The notes beneath the pieces were generated by a model. That model was given only the letters and a program-made list of their open reading frames with translations. It did not search any database and was not told where the DNA came from. Position numbers and translations under genes: made by a program. Source: Streptomyces sp. WM6378 (GTDB lineage: Bacteria > Actinomycetota > Actinomycetes > Streptomycetales > Streptomycetaceae). Taken from it: a DNA stretch of 64,000 bases. The stretch is from the NCBI RefSeq assembly GCF_001279695.1, contig NZ_LGDD01000133.1, forward strand, positions 62,001-126,000, in the 5' to 3' direction. This document shows positions 18,915 to 28,523 of this stretch, in pieces; within the stretch, counting starts at the first letter, position 1, and the number at the start of each line of letters is the position of its first letter.

Positions 18915-21900
18915 GTGAGACGTCAGACCTTGTTCCGCGCCGCTGTCGCGGCAGCCGCCACGATAGGCCTCGCCTCGGCCATCACGCCGCTGACCGCAGG
19001 GGCGGCCTTCGCCGCCGACACCCCGCCCGGGGTGACGATCCCCGCCGAGCAGCGGCCGGAACACAACGCGGCGGTCCTGAACGGCGCGGGCGAGACCGGC
19101 TATCTGTCCGGCTGGAAGCAGGACGGCTTCAACTGGACGACGTACGCCGACGGCGTCACCAAGCCGCTCACCATGCCGTACGGCATGACGGTGGCCTACG
19201 GGACCGGCTCCGACTGGGTCGCCTTCACCGGTGACGACGGGCGCACCGTGGTCCAGCGGAACATGAAGAACGGCTCGTCGCGGAGCCTGACCATCTCGCC
19301 GGACCAGAACTTCCTGGCGGTCGTCGGCGAGACCGTCATGACCGAGCAGATCGGCATTTCCGGCCACTCCGTGCACCGGCTGTCCTGGCGCGACGGGACG
19401 GTCCGGGACAACTACGTCGGCGGATCCCAGTCCGCGGACATCCTGCCGCTCGACTCCGACCAGGACGGCCTGCTCTTCACTGCCAAGTACGGCGACTTGG
19501 GCTGGGTGGAGTGGGCGCCCGCGAGCGGCTTCGGAGGCAGCACCCACCTCGACGACGTCCCGTACGGCACGGTGCTGAGCGGGTCGCACATCGCCCAGTG
19601 GCACGACGACGGCCGGATGACGGTCTGGAACAAGGCGGACATCAACAAGTTGGCCCAGGCGGGCGACCCGGGCCTCAAGCCGGCCTTCGACTTCAAGGTC
19701 CCGCGCACCGACGGGGCCCGGGTGCTCGGCACGGTCGGCGACAACGTCGTGCTGGCCCGCCGGATCGCGGCGGACGGTGGTACGACGTACTCCTCGCTCA
19801 ACTACCGCCTCGTCGCGGTGCCGTTCGGCGGCGGGCCGGAGCGGGAGATCCTCGCCCGGACCACGGCGATGCCCCAGTTCAGGACGGACGGGACGATGCT
19901 GATCGCCCGGGCCGAGGAAGGCAAGCAGGCCGTCGTCGCGGTCGGGGCGCCGGGCGCCGACGGCACGTTCGCGGTGACCGAGGTCGCGCCCGCGCCGCTG
20001 GTGCGGACCGTCACGCTCGGGACGTCCCTCGCGCAGGGCCGGCTGAGCACCCTCGACCACGTGCTGGCCGATGACGAACGCCCCGTCCGGCTGCGCGGCA
20101 CCGACCTCGCGGTCTCCGGCACGCCGCAGGCCGGCGAGCGCGTCGAGCGCGGCGTGGACGCGAAGGTCTTCGCGAAGGGCTGCGCCGACGACAGCTGCCC
20201 CCCGCTCCAGCCCACGGGCGACGGGCGGCTCGTGTACCGGACGGAGGACGGCCTGCGGGTCGTCGGCGAGGGCGCTTCGCTGCCCGGCAGGACCGTGGTC
20301 GACCGGAGCCGGTTCGGCTGGCTCGGCCCGCTCGACGTGTCGGGACGGTACGCGGCCACGACGAACTATCCGGCTCTGCGGGTGTTCGACCTCGACAACG
20401 GCGAGATGGTCTACAGCGGCCACGACTCCGGCGACGCGTTCGCCCTGAACGGCTCCACCCTCTGGCTGGAGACCGCCACCGGCTCCGCCGAGGCCCTCGA
20501 CGTGCGTACCGGGAAGACCCTCGCCACCGCCAAGGTGAGCGACTGCGACATCACCTCCCTCCAGGCGAACGGCACCAATCTCCTTTGGGAGTGCGGGAGT
20601 TCGGCCTCCGGGGTGTACGACACCGCCGCCAGGCGGAACGTCGCGCTGCCCGCGCACCAGAGTGCCCGGCTCGGCGACGGGTACGTGGCGTGGCAGCAGG
20701 GTGGCGTGCTCAGCGTCACCGATGTGCGCGGCGCCTCGGGCACGCGCGCGCTGGGTACGCCCAAGCGGGGCGAGCCGGGCAAGGGCTGGGCCGTGGACCG
20801 GTTCGGCGGGCCGGTCGCCTACACGGATGCGGATGACGCCGTTCACATCGCGCCCACCGGCATCCCCACCTCCGCGCTGAGCGTGCTCGACACGGACGCG
20901 CCCGCCCGCATGAACGCCAACTCCGGCTCCTGGACGCCCCGTTGGTGGCTCAACAAGCCCGCCGCCTCCTGGCAGCTCACGCTCAAGAACAGCGCGGGCG
21001 CCACCGTCCGCACCCTCACCGGCGGTGAGGCGCGCGGCCTGGTGCGGCCCGCGTGGGACGGGAAGGCGGACGGCGGGCAGTACGCCGCCAACGGCGCCTA
21101 CGCCTGGACGCTCACCGTGACCCCGGCCGACGGGCAGGGCGCGGCGCTGACCCGGACCGGGACGGTCGGCCTGACCGGCGGCGCCCCCGTCGCGCGGGAC
21201 TTCGTCGGTGCGGGCGGCCCCGACGGCCGCGCCGATCTCCTCGCGCTGACCCCGTCCGGCCGCTTCGACCTGCGGACCGGCCCCGGCGTCGCGGGCGAGG
21301 CGCAGGCCCAGGGCGAGGGCTGGACCGGGGCGAACGCGCTGACCGCCGCGATCCCGTACCGCGACGTCAACGGCGACCGGTGCAACGACGTCCTGGTGCG
21401 GACGGCGGGCGGCGAGCTGCGGGCGTACACCCCGGGCTGCGGCGCCGCGCTGACGCCCACGACGGCGTACAAGAGCCTGGGCAAGGGCTGGAACGCGTAC
21501 GACACCCTCGTCTCGCCCGGCGACGTGGACGGCGACGGCCGCGCGGACCTGGTGGCCCGCACGCCCGGCGGTGACCTGTACGTCTACTCCGACAACGGCG
21601 CCCTCGGCTTCAAGGACCCGGTCAAGGCGGGCTGGGGCTGGGGCGGGCTCCTGGTCGTCGGCGCCGGCGATCTGACCGGCGACGGCAAGGGCGACCTGCT
21701 GGCCCGGGACTCGGCCGGCGTTCTGTGGACGTACCCCGGCAACGGCAAGGGCGGCTTCGCCGACCGGATCCGGCTCGGCGCCGGCTGGGGCAGCTTCGAC
21801 GCCCTGGTGGGCGCGGGCGACCTCGACGGCGACGGCAGGCCCGATCTGCTGGCCCGCGAGAAGAGCGGAACGCTCTGGCTGTACCCGGGCGCGGGCAACG

Positions 21901-21962
21901 GCGCGTTCGGTGAGCGGAAGCTGCTCGGTGGTGGCTGGAACATGTACAAGTCGCTGTATTAA
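18915..21962 (+). CDS. Large secreted FG-GAP/VCBS-repeat protein
   Basis: A 1015-residue exported protein. I chose GTG at 18915 (MRRQTLFRAAVAAAAT) because GGGGAG lies about 8 nt upstream and a clear signal peptide follows, with cleavage near AAFAA-DTPP. The longer open frame upstream would destroy this signal. The central part looks like a beta-propeller. The last 200 residues contain calcium-binding-type repeats DVNGDRCNDVLV, DVDGDGRADLVAR, DLTGDGKGDLLAR and DLDGDGRPDLLAR. Streptomyces often encode several paralogues; their function is unknown and they are probably extracellular or wall-associated. Confidence 0.88.
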   Translation: MRRQTLFRAAVAAAATIGLASAITPLTAGAAFAADTPPGVTIPAEQRPEHNAAVLNGAGETGYLSGWKQDGFNWTTYADGVTKPLTMPYGMTVAYGTGSDWVAFTGDDGRTVVQRNMKNGSSRSLTISPDQNFLAVVGETVMTEQIGISGHSVHRLSWRDGTVRDNYVGGSQSADILPLDSDQDGLLFTAKYGDLGWVEWAPASGFGGSTHLDDVPYGTVLSGSHIAQWHDDGRMTVWNKADINKLAQAGDPGLKPAFDFKVPRTDGARVLGTVGDNVVLARRIAADGGTTYSSLNYRLVAVPFGGGPEREILARTTAMPQFRTDGTMLIARAEEGKQAVVAVGAPGADGTFAVTEVAPAPLVRTVTLGTSLAQGRLSTLDHVLADDERPVRLRGTDLAVSGTPQAGERVERGVDAKVFAKGCADDSCPPLQPTGDGRLVYRTEDGLRVVGEGASLPGRTVVDRSRFGWLGPLDVSGRYAATTNYPALRVFDLDNGEMVYSGHDSGDAFALNGSTLWLETATGSAEALDVRTGKTLATAKVSDCDITSLQANGTNLLWECGSSASGVYDTAARRNVALPAHQSARLGDGYVAWQQGGVLSVTDVRGASGTRALGTPKRGEPGKGWAVDRFGGPVAYTDADDAVHIAPTGIPTSALSVLDTDAPARMNANSGSWTPRWWLNKPAASWQLTLKNSAGATVRTLTGGEARGLVRPAWDGKADGGQYAANGAYAWTLTVTPADGQGAALTRTGTVGLTGGAPVARDFVGAGGPDGRADLLALTPSGRFDLRTGPGVAGEAQAQGEGWTGANALTAAIPYRDVNGDRCNDVLVRTAGGELRAYTPGCGAALTPTTAYKSLGKGWNAYDTLVSPGDVDGDGRADLVARTPGGDLYVYSDNGALGFKDPVKAGWGWGGLLVVGAGDLTGDGKGDLLARDSAGVLWTYPGNGKGGFADRIRLGAGWGSFDALVGAGDLDGDGRPDLLAREKSGTLWLYPGAGNGAFGERKLLGGGWNMYKSLY

Positions 21963-22053
21963 CAGACACGTTGATCCCCCGGCCGTCCGGATCCAGTCGA
22001 TCCGTCACCGGCCGACGGCATGTCGGGCCCCCGGTGCGGGCATCACCGGGGGC

Positions 22054-23574
22054 ATGACAAGTGACGTCGGCACCACCAGTGAGGGCGCGCCCGAGGGAGC
22101 GCCGGGGTCGGACGAGGAACGCCTGGCGCAGCTGGGCTACAAGCAGGTCCTCGCCCGCCGCATGTCGGCCTTCTCCAACTACGCCGTCTCGTTCACGATC
22201 ATCTCGGTGCTCTCCGGCTGCCTGACGATGTACGCGTACGGCATGAAGACCGGCGGCCCCGCCCTCATCTCGTGGAGCTGGGTCGCGGTGGGCCTGATGA
22301 CGCTGGTCGTGGGACTGGCGATGGCCGAGATCTGCTCCGCCTACCCCACCTCGGCGGGCCTCTACTTCTGGGCCCACCGCCTGGCCCCGCCGCGCCAGGC
22401 CGCCGCGTGGGCGTGGTTCACGGGCTGGTTCAACGTCCTCGGCCAGATCGCAGTGACGGCGGGGGTCGACTTCGGCGCGGCGTCGTTCCTCGGGGCGTAC
22501 CTGAACCTCCAGTTCGGCTTCGAGGTCACCCCGGCCCGCACGATCCTCCTCTTCGCGGCGATCCTGCTCCTGCACGGCCTCCTGAACACGTTCGGCGTCC
22601 GCATCGTCGCCATCCTGAACAGCGTGAGCGTGTGGTGGCACGTGTTCGGGGTCGCGGCGATCGTGGCCGCGCTGGCACTCGTCCCCGACAAGCACCAGTC
22701 CACGTCCTTCGTCTTCACCCGCTTCGTGAACGAGACGGGCTTCACGAACAGCGTGTACGTGGTCCTGATCGGCCTGCTGATGGCCCAGTACACCTTCACC
22801 GGGTACGACGCCTCCGCGCACATGACGGAGGAGACCCACGACGCCTCGACGGCCGGCCCGCGCGGCATCGTCCGCTCGATCTGGACGTCCTGGATAGCGG
22901 GCTTCGTCCTCCTCCTCGGCTTCACGTACGCGATCGGGTCGTACGACACCCAGCTGAACTCGGACACGGGCGCGCCCCCCGCCCAGATCCTCCTGGACTC
23001 CCTGGGAGCGACCGGCGGCAAGCTCCTGCTCCTGGTGGTGATCGGCGCCCAGCTCTTCTGCGGAATGGCCTCGGTGACCGCCAACTCCCGCATGATCTAC
23101 GCCTTTTCACGCGACGGCGCGCTGCCGTTCTCGCGCCTGTGGCACACGGTGAGCCCGCGCACCCGCACGCCGGTGGCAGCGGTATGGCTGGCGGCCGGCG
23201 CGGCGCTCGTCCTGGGCCTGCCCTACCTCATCAACGTGACGGCGTACGCGGCGGTGACCTCGATCGCGGTCATTGGCCTGTACATCGCGTACGTGATCCC
23301 GACCCTGCTGCGCCTGTTCCGCGGCGACGCCTTCGCGCGGGGCCCCTGGCACCTGGGCCGCTGGTCCCGCCCGATCGGCATCGTGGCGGTGGCCTGGGTG
23401 GCGGTCATCACAGTCCTGTTCATGCTGCCGCAGGTCTCCCCGGTGACCTGGGAAACCTTCAACTACGCCCCGCTCGCGGTCCTGGCGGTCCTGGGCTTCG
23501 CGACGGTGTGGTGGCTGGCATCGGCCCGGCACTGGTTCCTGCGGCCGGTGGATGCGGGGGAGTTGCGGGAATGA
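22054..23574 (+). CDS. Amino-acid permease (APC superfamily)
   Basis: A 506-residue polytopic membrane protein with about twelve hydrophobic helices. It begins with a hydrophilic N-terminus (MTSDVGTTSEGAPEG) and the family motif LGYKQVLARRMSAFSNYAVSF. The conserved substrate-site helix MAQYTFTGYDASAHMTEET and the SRMIYAFSRDGALP loop place it among GABA/choline-type APC permeases. The exact substrate is not readable. It stands alone between the FG-GAP gene and tRNA-Lys. Confidence 0.9.
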   Translation: MTSDVGTTSEGAPEGAPGSDEERLAQLGYKQVLARRMSAFSNYAVSFTIISVLSGCLTMYAYGMKTGGPALISWSWVAVGLMTLVVGLAMAEICSAYPTSAGLYFWAHRLAPPRQAAAWAWFTGWFNVLGQIAVTAGVDFGAASFLGAYLNLQFGFEVTPARTILLFAAILLLHGLLNTFGVRIVAILNSVSVWWHVFGVAAIVAALALVPDKHQSTSFVFTRFVNETGFTNSVYVVLIGLLMAQYTFTGYDASAHMTEETHDASTAGPRGIVRSIWTSWIAGFVLLLGFTYAIGSYDTQLNSDTGAPPAQILLDSLGATGGKLLLLVVIGAQLFCGMASVTANSRMIYAFSRDGALPFSRLWHTVSPRTRTPVAAVWLAAGAALVLGLPYLINVTAYAAVTSIAVIGLYIAYVIPTLLRLFRGDAFARGPWHLGRWSRPIGIVAVAWVAVITVLFMLPQVSPVTWETFNYAPLAVLAVLGFATVWWLASARHWFLRPVDAGELRE

Positions 23575-23747
23575 AGTGCCGGGTGCCGCGACGCCCCGCG
23601 GCTCCGCCGGCTTCGGGTGATTCGACCCGCTGTGCCCGGGGCCGGAGGGGCTTTGCGGCCCGGGTGTTCGACCCGCGACGGGCCCGACAGCCGATACCCG
23701 ATCGGCTGCCGGGCGCCGTCCGGCTATGCTCGGGGGTGACTCGCCAA

Positions 23748-23820
23748 GGGCCATTAGCTCAATTGGCAGAGCAGCGGACTTTTAATCCGTTGGTTGTCGG
23801 TTCGAGTCCGACATGGCCTA
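23748..23820 (+). tRNA. tRNA-Lys(UUU), integration target
   Basis: Acceptor GGGCCAT pairs with ATGGCCT, the anticodon loop is CTTTTAA (anticodon TTT), and the T-arm is GTCGGTTCGAGTCCGAC. CCA is not encoded. The 3' half, from the anticodon stem on, is the crossover target of the adjacent integrated elements. Confidence 0.96.
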
Positions 23821-23821
23821 C
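23776..23821 (+). repeat. att core, left copy (within tRNA-Lys)
   Basis: 46 bp, from the anticodon stem to one base past the tRNA, identical to 47117-47162. The integrase gene lies 145 bp to the right, the normal arrangement for tRNA-targeting actinobacterial integrative elements. Confidence 0.95.
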
Positions 23822-23856
23822 ATCGAGTGGGGGAGGGGCTACCCCCTCTGACCTGC

Positions 23857-23900
23857 ACAGGAGCGCCCCGGCCGGGGATCATCGGCCGGGGCGCTCCTGT
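23857..23900. terminator. Bidirectional hairpin between tRNA-Lys and int
   Basis: ACAGGAGCGCCCCGGCCG (23857-23874) pairs with CGGCCGGGGCGCTCCTGT (23883-23900), an 18-bp perfect stem. It can end both tRNA-Lys transcription and, from the other side, the integrase transcript. Confidence 0.85.
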
Positions 23901-23924
23901 GTTCTGAGGGTCAGTTGGGGCCGG

Positions 23925-23945
23925 TGCGTGAGCGATGCGTGAGCG
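23925..23945. repeat. Paired TGCGTGAGCG repeats, left arm of element 1
   Basis: Two exact copies at 23925-23934 and 23936-23945, 11 bp apart. The same pair with the same spacing occurs at 46983-47003 near the other end of the element. Single copies are at 41367 and 47255. The position and pairing suggest arm-type binding sites for the integrase or Xis. Confidence 0.7.
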
Positions 23946-23965
23946 GATGCGCCGTCAGGGCCTGG

Positions 23966-25489
23966 TCAGGAGGCGGACGGGCGGGCACGTCGTGTGCGGG
24001 GAATCAGGTTCGCCGCCGCTTCGGCCGCCGCCTGGTCGACCTCGGGGAGCAGGCTCGTGTACGTGTCCGAGGTCAGCGTGATCGTGGAGTGCCGCAGCGT
24101 CTCCTTGATCGTGTGGAGGTCGCCGCCGCTTCCGTGTGTGATCGTCGCGGCGACGTGCCGGAGGTCCCGGAGGGTGATCGGCGGCAGGTCGGTGGTGGCG
24201 AGGATGCGCCGGAAGGTCGCCGAAGCCGTCTCCGGGTGGAGCCACGAGCCGTCCTCCTGCGTGAAGACCTTGCCGGTCTCCTTCCAGGCGGCGCCCCACT
24301 TGTCGCGCTCCGCTTTTTGACGCTCGCGATGTGCCCGCAGCACAGCCACGTTCAGGCTGTCGAGGGCGATGGTGCTCGCGCTGCCGTCCGTCTTGGGCGC
24401 CGATTCGTACGGGTCCCAGCCGTCGACGACCAGCTCCTTGGCTGGGGTTATCTGACCGGCGTCGAGGTCGACGTCCGTCCATTCCTGGCCGACGCCTTCG
24501 CCGCGTCGCAGCCCGCGAGTACCCATGAGGTGGAAGAGCGGGTACAGCCGGTCGCCCTCGGCGGCGTCGAGGAAGACGCCGATCTGAGCGGGGGTCCACA
24601 CCATGACGGGGGAGGGCTTCTCGCCCGTCGCCCGCCAGCGTGCCACCCGCTCGTCGGTCCACAGCAGGGGCTTGGGCCGCTTGCCCGACTCCAGTTCGAC
24701 GTGGGACGCCGGGTTGAAGGTGATGTACTGGCGGCTGATCGCGGCGTTGAGCGCGGCCCGCAGGGTGCGGCGGATGCTCTGCCGCGTCGCCGGTCCGGTC
24801 TGCCGCCGGAACGGCTTCATCTCCGCGAGCGCGGCCCGCTCCTTGGCCAATTGCTGACGCTCGGTCGCGACCGGACGCCCCGGCTTGCTCGGCTTGCACC
24901 GGGCGATCTGCGCGAGCCGGGCCTCGTTCTCGGCCGCGATCACCTCGTTGTCGTCGGCGATCGCGTCGAACATCTCCACCAGGTGGCCGACGTTCAGCCG
25001 GTCCAGGCGGACGTGGCCGATGCGGGGCTTCAGATGCACACGGATGTGTCCTGCGTACCCGTTGATGGTGGTCTTGCGGCTCTTCTTGCCGGCCAGCCAG
25101 ATGTCCAGCCACTCGCCGACGGTCATCTTGCCGACGAGGTCCTGCCCGGCCCGAAGGCGGCGCCGGGTCTCCTCGATGTCGGGGAGCGGGGCCTTGTCCT
25201 CGACGACCTGCTCTAGCAGGGCGACGATGCGCTCAAGATCCTCAGGCTCGTCGGCGTCGGCCAGGGCGACCAAGCCACGGACGTGGTCGAGGTCGGCCTG
25301 GGCGGCCTTCAGCGACTCGTAGCCCGCGCGGTTGAATGAACGGCGGGTGCCGTCCTCACGGGGCGGGAGCTCCTGGCGTATGGAGTACGAGCCGTGCTTG
25401 CGGCCGGCCAGCTTGGGGCAGTTCCTGCCGAGCGGCTTGCCGGTGTTCGCGTCGCGACAGTAGCAGCGGCGGTGGGTGGAACCCTTCAA
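23966..25489 (-). CDS. int: Tyrosine recombinase/integrase of element 1
   Basis: A 507-residue site-specific recombinase. The N-terminus has a Cys-rich arm-binding segment (CYCRDANTGK...NCPKL), then a SAM-like core-binding domain, then the catalytic domain. GTRGLRRGEGVG carries the first Arg, LRDLRHVAAT the box II Arg, TLRHSTI the His, and DTYTS the nucleophilic Tyr. Box II has Arg where HDLRH is usual. The TTG start overlaps the TGA of the upstream regulator (TTGA), so the two are coupled. It lies next to the tRNA-Lys att site, which it should recognise. It appears intact. Confidence 0.95.
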   Translation of the reverse strand: MKGSTHRRCYCRDANTGKPLGRNCPKLAGRKHGSYSIRQELPPREDGTRRSFNRAGYESLKAAQADLDHVRGLVALADADEPEDLERIVALLEQVVEDKAPLPDIEETRRRLRAGQDLVGKMTVGEWLDIWLAGKKSRKTTINGYAGHIRVHLKPRIGHVRLDRLNVGHLVEMFDAIADDNEVIAAENEARLAQIARCKPSKPGRPVATERQQLAKERAALAEMKPFRRQTGPATRQSIRRTLRAALNAAISRQYITFNPASHVELESGKRPKPLLWTDERVARWRATGEKPSPVMVWTPAQIGVFLDAAEGDRLYPLFHLMGTRGLRRGEGVGQEWTDVDLDAGQITPAKELVVDGWDPYESAPKTDGSASTIALDSLNVAVLRAHRERQKAERDKWGAAWKETGKVFTQEDGSWLHPETASATFRRILATTDLPPITLRDLRHVAATITHGSGGDLHTIKETLRHSTITLTSDTYTSLLPEVDQAAAEAAANLIPRTRRARPSAS

Positions 25490-26190
25490 ATGTCCATCTC
25501 TTCAAGGTAAGTGGGCAGTTGGGGCCCGGTGGTTTCAGGGGAGGCACCGATGAGTTGGTGCGGAACGTGGGGAGGGGTTCCGCCCTCCTCCTGGATGCGG
25601 CTGCGGGTGACGCGTAGCCGGTACTTGGCGAGGGTTCCCTTTTCGGCGTAGTCGGCCTGGGCGCGCAGGGCCTCGTCCCGTTCGGCAGGGGTGGCTGCGG
25701 CTTCCGCCGTCCAGCGCTCGCGGCGTTCGCCCTTGAGCGCGGCGAGGACCGCACGCTGGTCGCGTTCGTGGTCACGGAAGAGGCCGAGCATGAGGTTGAC
25801 GGCATTGGAGCCGGGGTCGTCGCCGGTGAACCAGCGCATGGCGTCCCAGGTCGGCACGGAGTGCTGTAGCGGAAGCCGCTGAACCCGGCCCACGTATCCG
25901 AGCGGGTAGATCAGACAGACCGGCGACACGTGCAGGGCTGCGGCCAGGACGATGACGTCGACCAGGGGCAGGTTGGCACGGCGGCCGGATTCCATGTTGG
26001 CGATGACATTGCGCGGGATCGGATGGCCGATCTCTTCGCAGCGGTCCGCCAGGTCCTGCGCGCTCATTCCCAACTCCTTCCTCAGGCGCCGGACTTCGCC
26101 CGCCACGGTGGCCATGACCTGGTCCGGCCACTCGGGGACGTCGTCCTCGTCTTCGTCGTCGTATCCAGCATCGGAATCGCGTTGTGTCAT
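25486..26190 (-). CDS. XRE-family regulator of element 1
   Basis: A 234-residue protein with an acidic N-terminus (DDEDEDDVPEWP), a helix-turn-helix (VRRLRKELGMSAQDLADRCE...NVIANMESGRR) at about residues 32-75, and a hydrophilic C-terminal part. It is encoded upstream of and overlapping int, and divergent from the xis-like gene. It therefore probably controls the choice between integration and excision. An equivalent regulator occupies the same place in element 2 (48767-49516) but is only distantly similar. Confidence 0.88.
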   Translation of the reverse strand: MTQRDSDAGYDDEDEDDVPEWPDQVMATVAGEVRRLRKELGMSAQDLADRCEEIGHPIPRNVIANMESGRRANLPLVDVIVLAAALHVSPVCLIYPLGYVGRVQRLPLQHSVPTWDAMRWFTGDDPGSNAVNLMLGLFRDHERDQRAVLAALKGERRERWTAEAAATPAERDEALRAQADYAEKGTLAKYRLRVTRSRIQEEGGTPPHVPHQLIGASPETTGPQLPTYLEEMDI

Positions 26191-26284
26191 GGAAACACAA
26201 TAGCTTCGCCATCCTGGATTTAGTGGCCTGGAGCCGGACGTGATCGTCGCGTTCGCCGAGGGCTGTGCCATGGATGGAGTGCGT

Positions 26285-26515
26285 ATGCGCGACGACGAGA
26301 TCGCCGGCCGGTCGAAGGGGATGAGCCGGGAGGAGCTGCTGGCCCTGCCTGCCGCCGTTGACCTGGAGACCGGCAACCGAGCCCTGCGGCTGGGTCGGAG
26401 CAAGGGGTACGAGCTGGCGAAGCGCGGCCTGTACCCGTGCAAGGTGCTGCGTCTCGGTAATGCCTACCGGGTGGTGACCGCCGACCTGCTGGATCTGCTG
26501 GGCCTGGCCGCATGA
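26285..26515 (+). CDS. Xis-like excisionase / helix-turn-helix protein
   Basis: About 76 residues with the core EELLALPAAVDLETGNRALRL and YELAKRGLYPCKVLRLGNAY. This is a MerR-like winged helix found in actinobacterial integrative elements as an excisionase or small regulator. The start is uncertain: ATG 26285 has GGAG 5 nt upstream, and ATG 26270 and GTG 26240 are alternatives. It is divergent from the XRE regulator. It shares its plan with the gene at 49625 in element 2. Confidence 0.82.
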   Translation: MRDDEIAGRSKGMSREELLALPAAVDLETGNRALRLGRSKGYELAKRGLYPCKVLRLGNAYRVVTADLLDLLGLAA

Positions 26516-26751
26516 CCGTACGTGTACGTAGCAGAGGGTTCTGCGCTGAGCTGACACAGAAACGCTGGACTGCGGTGGGTGCTGGACGTACGGTTCGTGG
26601 TCCCTCGCTGCGGCCCAGCGTCCGCAGGGCAGGGGGAAGCCCCCGGCGGTGCGACGCCGGAGGCCCCATCAACTCCCCAGAGCGGCTTGATGTTCACCAA
26701 CCCGGTGGCCAGGGCGTGCGAGCCCGCCACCTCCAGCCGAGGAGCTGCCTA

Positions 26752-28044
26752 GTGCAACCCACCAACCCCGAGTCCTATTCCACCCCCGCTCCGGCGGTGT
26801 GGCCGCCGACCGCTGTCCCCGGCCGGCCCAGCCGCCACACCCCCGAACCCACACCTGAAGCTGCACCCGCCGCCGAGGCCGTGGCGCAGAACCCCGCTCC
26901 GGCGGAGGTGCCCGTGGAGGAGGCGGTGTCGGATCCGGAGCCGACGTACGGCTCGGAACTGCTGGACGAACTACGGGCTCAGATAGCGCAGTTCGTGATC
27001 CTTCCCTCGCCAGAGGCGCTGGACGCGGTCACGCTGTGGGTGGCGGGGACGCATCTGCAGCCCGCGTGGCAGCACGCGCCGCGCCTGGCCGTGGTCGGAC
27101 CGGCAAAGCGATGCGGCAAGTCGCGTCTCCTTGACGTACTGACCGAGACGGTCCACGCGCCGATGCTGACCATCAACACCACACCGGCGGCGATCTTCCG
27201 GTCCATCACGGAGGAGAACCCGCCGACGCTGCTGGTCGACGAGGCGGACACCATCTTCGGCACGCCGAAGGCGGCGGAGAAGAACGAGGAGATGCGCGGC
27301 CTGCTCAACGCCGGCCACCAGCGCAACCGGTACGTCACGCGGGTCGTCGGCAACGACCACACCCCGCACAAGTTCGCCACGTTCGCCATGGCGGCCATCG
27401 CGGGAATAGGCGACCTGCCGGACACGATCATGGACCGGTCGATCGTGATCCGCATGCGCCGCCGGGCCGAGGGCGAGAGCGTCAAGCCCTTCCGCTCCCG
27501 ACGCGACACCCCTGCCTTGCACGATCTGCGGGATCGGATTGCCGGGTGGGCCCGGCCGCTGCTGGACGAGGCGGCCGGTCTGGAGCCGGAGATGCCGGTG
27601 GAGGACCGTGCCGCCGACACCTGGGAGCCGCTGGTGATCGTCGCCGACCTGGCGGGCGGGTCCTGGCCGCGCCGGGCCCGCGCGGCGTGTGCGCGGATGG
27701 TCGCCGCCGAGGTGGCGGCCGAGGAGGACCACTCCAGCGGGGCGAGGATCCTCGCCGACATCCGCCGGGTCTTCGCCGCCCAGCGCGAGGTCGACAGCCT
27801 CTCCACCGACGAACTCCTCCACCACCTGCGCCAGGACCCCGAGGGCCCCTGGGCGGAGTGGGGCCGGAGCGGGCTGACCGCCCGCGAGCTGGGGGCGATG
27901 CTGCGCGAGTACGGCATCAAATCCGGCAACGTCCGCCTCGCTGACGGAACCCAGCGCAAGGGCTACATGCGCAACAAGTTCCTCGACGCCTGGCGGCGCT
28001 ACTGCCCCACCGTCCATTCAGTGGACGCCCCGCCTGTTCCCTGA
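26752..28044 (+). CDS. DUF3631 P-loop ATPase, possible replication protein
   Basis: A 430-residue protein. I chose GTG 26752 because GAGGAG lies 8 nt upstream. After a Pro/Ala-rich N-terminus (residues 1-65) comes a P-loop domain with Walker A GPAKRCGKS at about 116-124 and Walker B LLVDEAD near 160. The C-terminal DUF3631 region (SLSTDELLHHLRQDPEGPW, LRKGYMRNKF type) resembles winged-helix ends of helicase-like proteins of plasmids and phages. In such elements these proteins are thought to act in replication, but that is not proven. A repeat-rich non-coding stretch follows it. Confidence 0.8.
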   Translation: MQPTNPESYSTPAPAVWPPTAVPGRPSRHTPEPTPEAAPAAEAVAQNPAPAEVPVEEAVSDPEPTYGSELLDELRAQIAQFVILPSPEALDAVTLWVAGTHLQPAWQHAPRLAVVGPAKRCGKSRLLDVLTETVHAPMLTINTTPAAIFRSITEENPPTLLVDEADTIFGTPKAAEKNEEMRGLLNAGHQRNRYVTRVVGNDHTPHKFATFAMAAIAGIGDLPDTIMDRSIVIRMRRRAEGESVKPFRSRRDTPALHDLRDRIAGWARPLLDEAAGLEPEMPVEDRAADTWEPLVIVADLAGGSWPRRARAACARMVAAEVAAEEDHSSGARILADIRRVFAAQREVDSLSTDELLHHLRQDPEGPWAEWGRSGLTARELGAMLREYGIKSGNVRLADGTQRKGYMRNKFLDAWRRYCPTVHSVDAPPVP

Positions 28045-28523
28045 GGGAACACCTCGCCTGCCCCGTCTAGGGACACGCGCCTTGCCGCTCTCGGCGAGGG
28101 CTGAGACCCCGCACCCCTGGTTGCCGTCCTTGCCGTCCCTGCCGTGATCTCGCAGGTCAACCGGCATACAGGCAAGACGGCAGCCGGGGCCAAGACGGCA
28201 ACGCGATCAAGAACCGCCGCGCCGCCCGCCAGGACGCCGCACGCATCCGTCTTGTGCCGTCCTGAGCGTCCTTGCCGTATCGCCCCAGGCCGCAGCCCTG
28301 CCCGCCAGGACGGGAGACGCAACGGCGCCGTCCCGGCCCGCCGGGCCACACCGCGGGGGCCCGGGTTCGACGAGCGGCCTGAGCCCCGCAGTGAAGGACC
28401 CAAGGCGCGAGCAGCGCCCGCCGGGACGGGAGAACAGGACTGCTGCCGTACCGGCTCTGACCTGCGCTTGCAACGGCCAAGACTGCCAAGACGGCACCTA
28501 CGACTACCCCAGGAGTTTCCCGC
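28045..28523. promoter_or_regulatory. 479-bp non-coding region with clustered TGCCGTC repeats
   Basis: No convincing gene. The 7-mer TGCCGTC occurs exactly at 28122, 28131 and 28255, and as its reverse GACGGCA at 28176, 28194 and 28491. One-mismatch copies are at 28140, 28273 and 28445. Three copies extend to AAGACGGCA. Short repeats in both orientations beside a putative replication ATPase suggest an iteron-like origin or operator. Confidence 0.5.
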
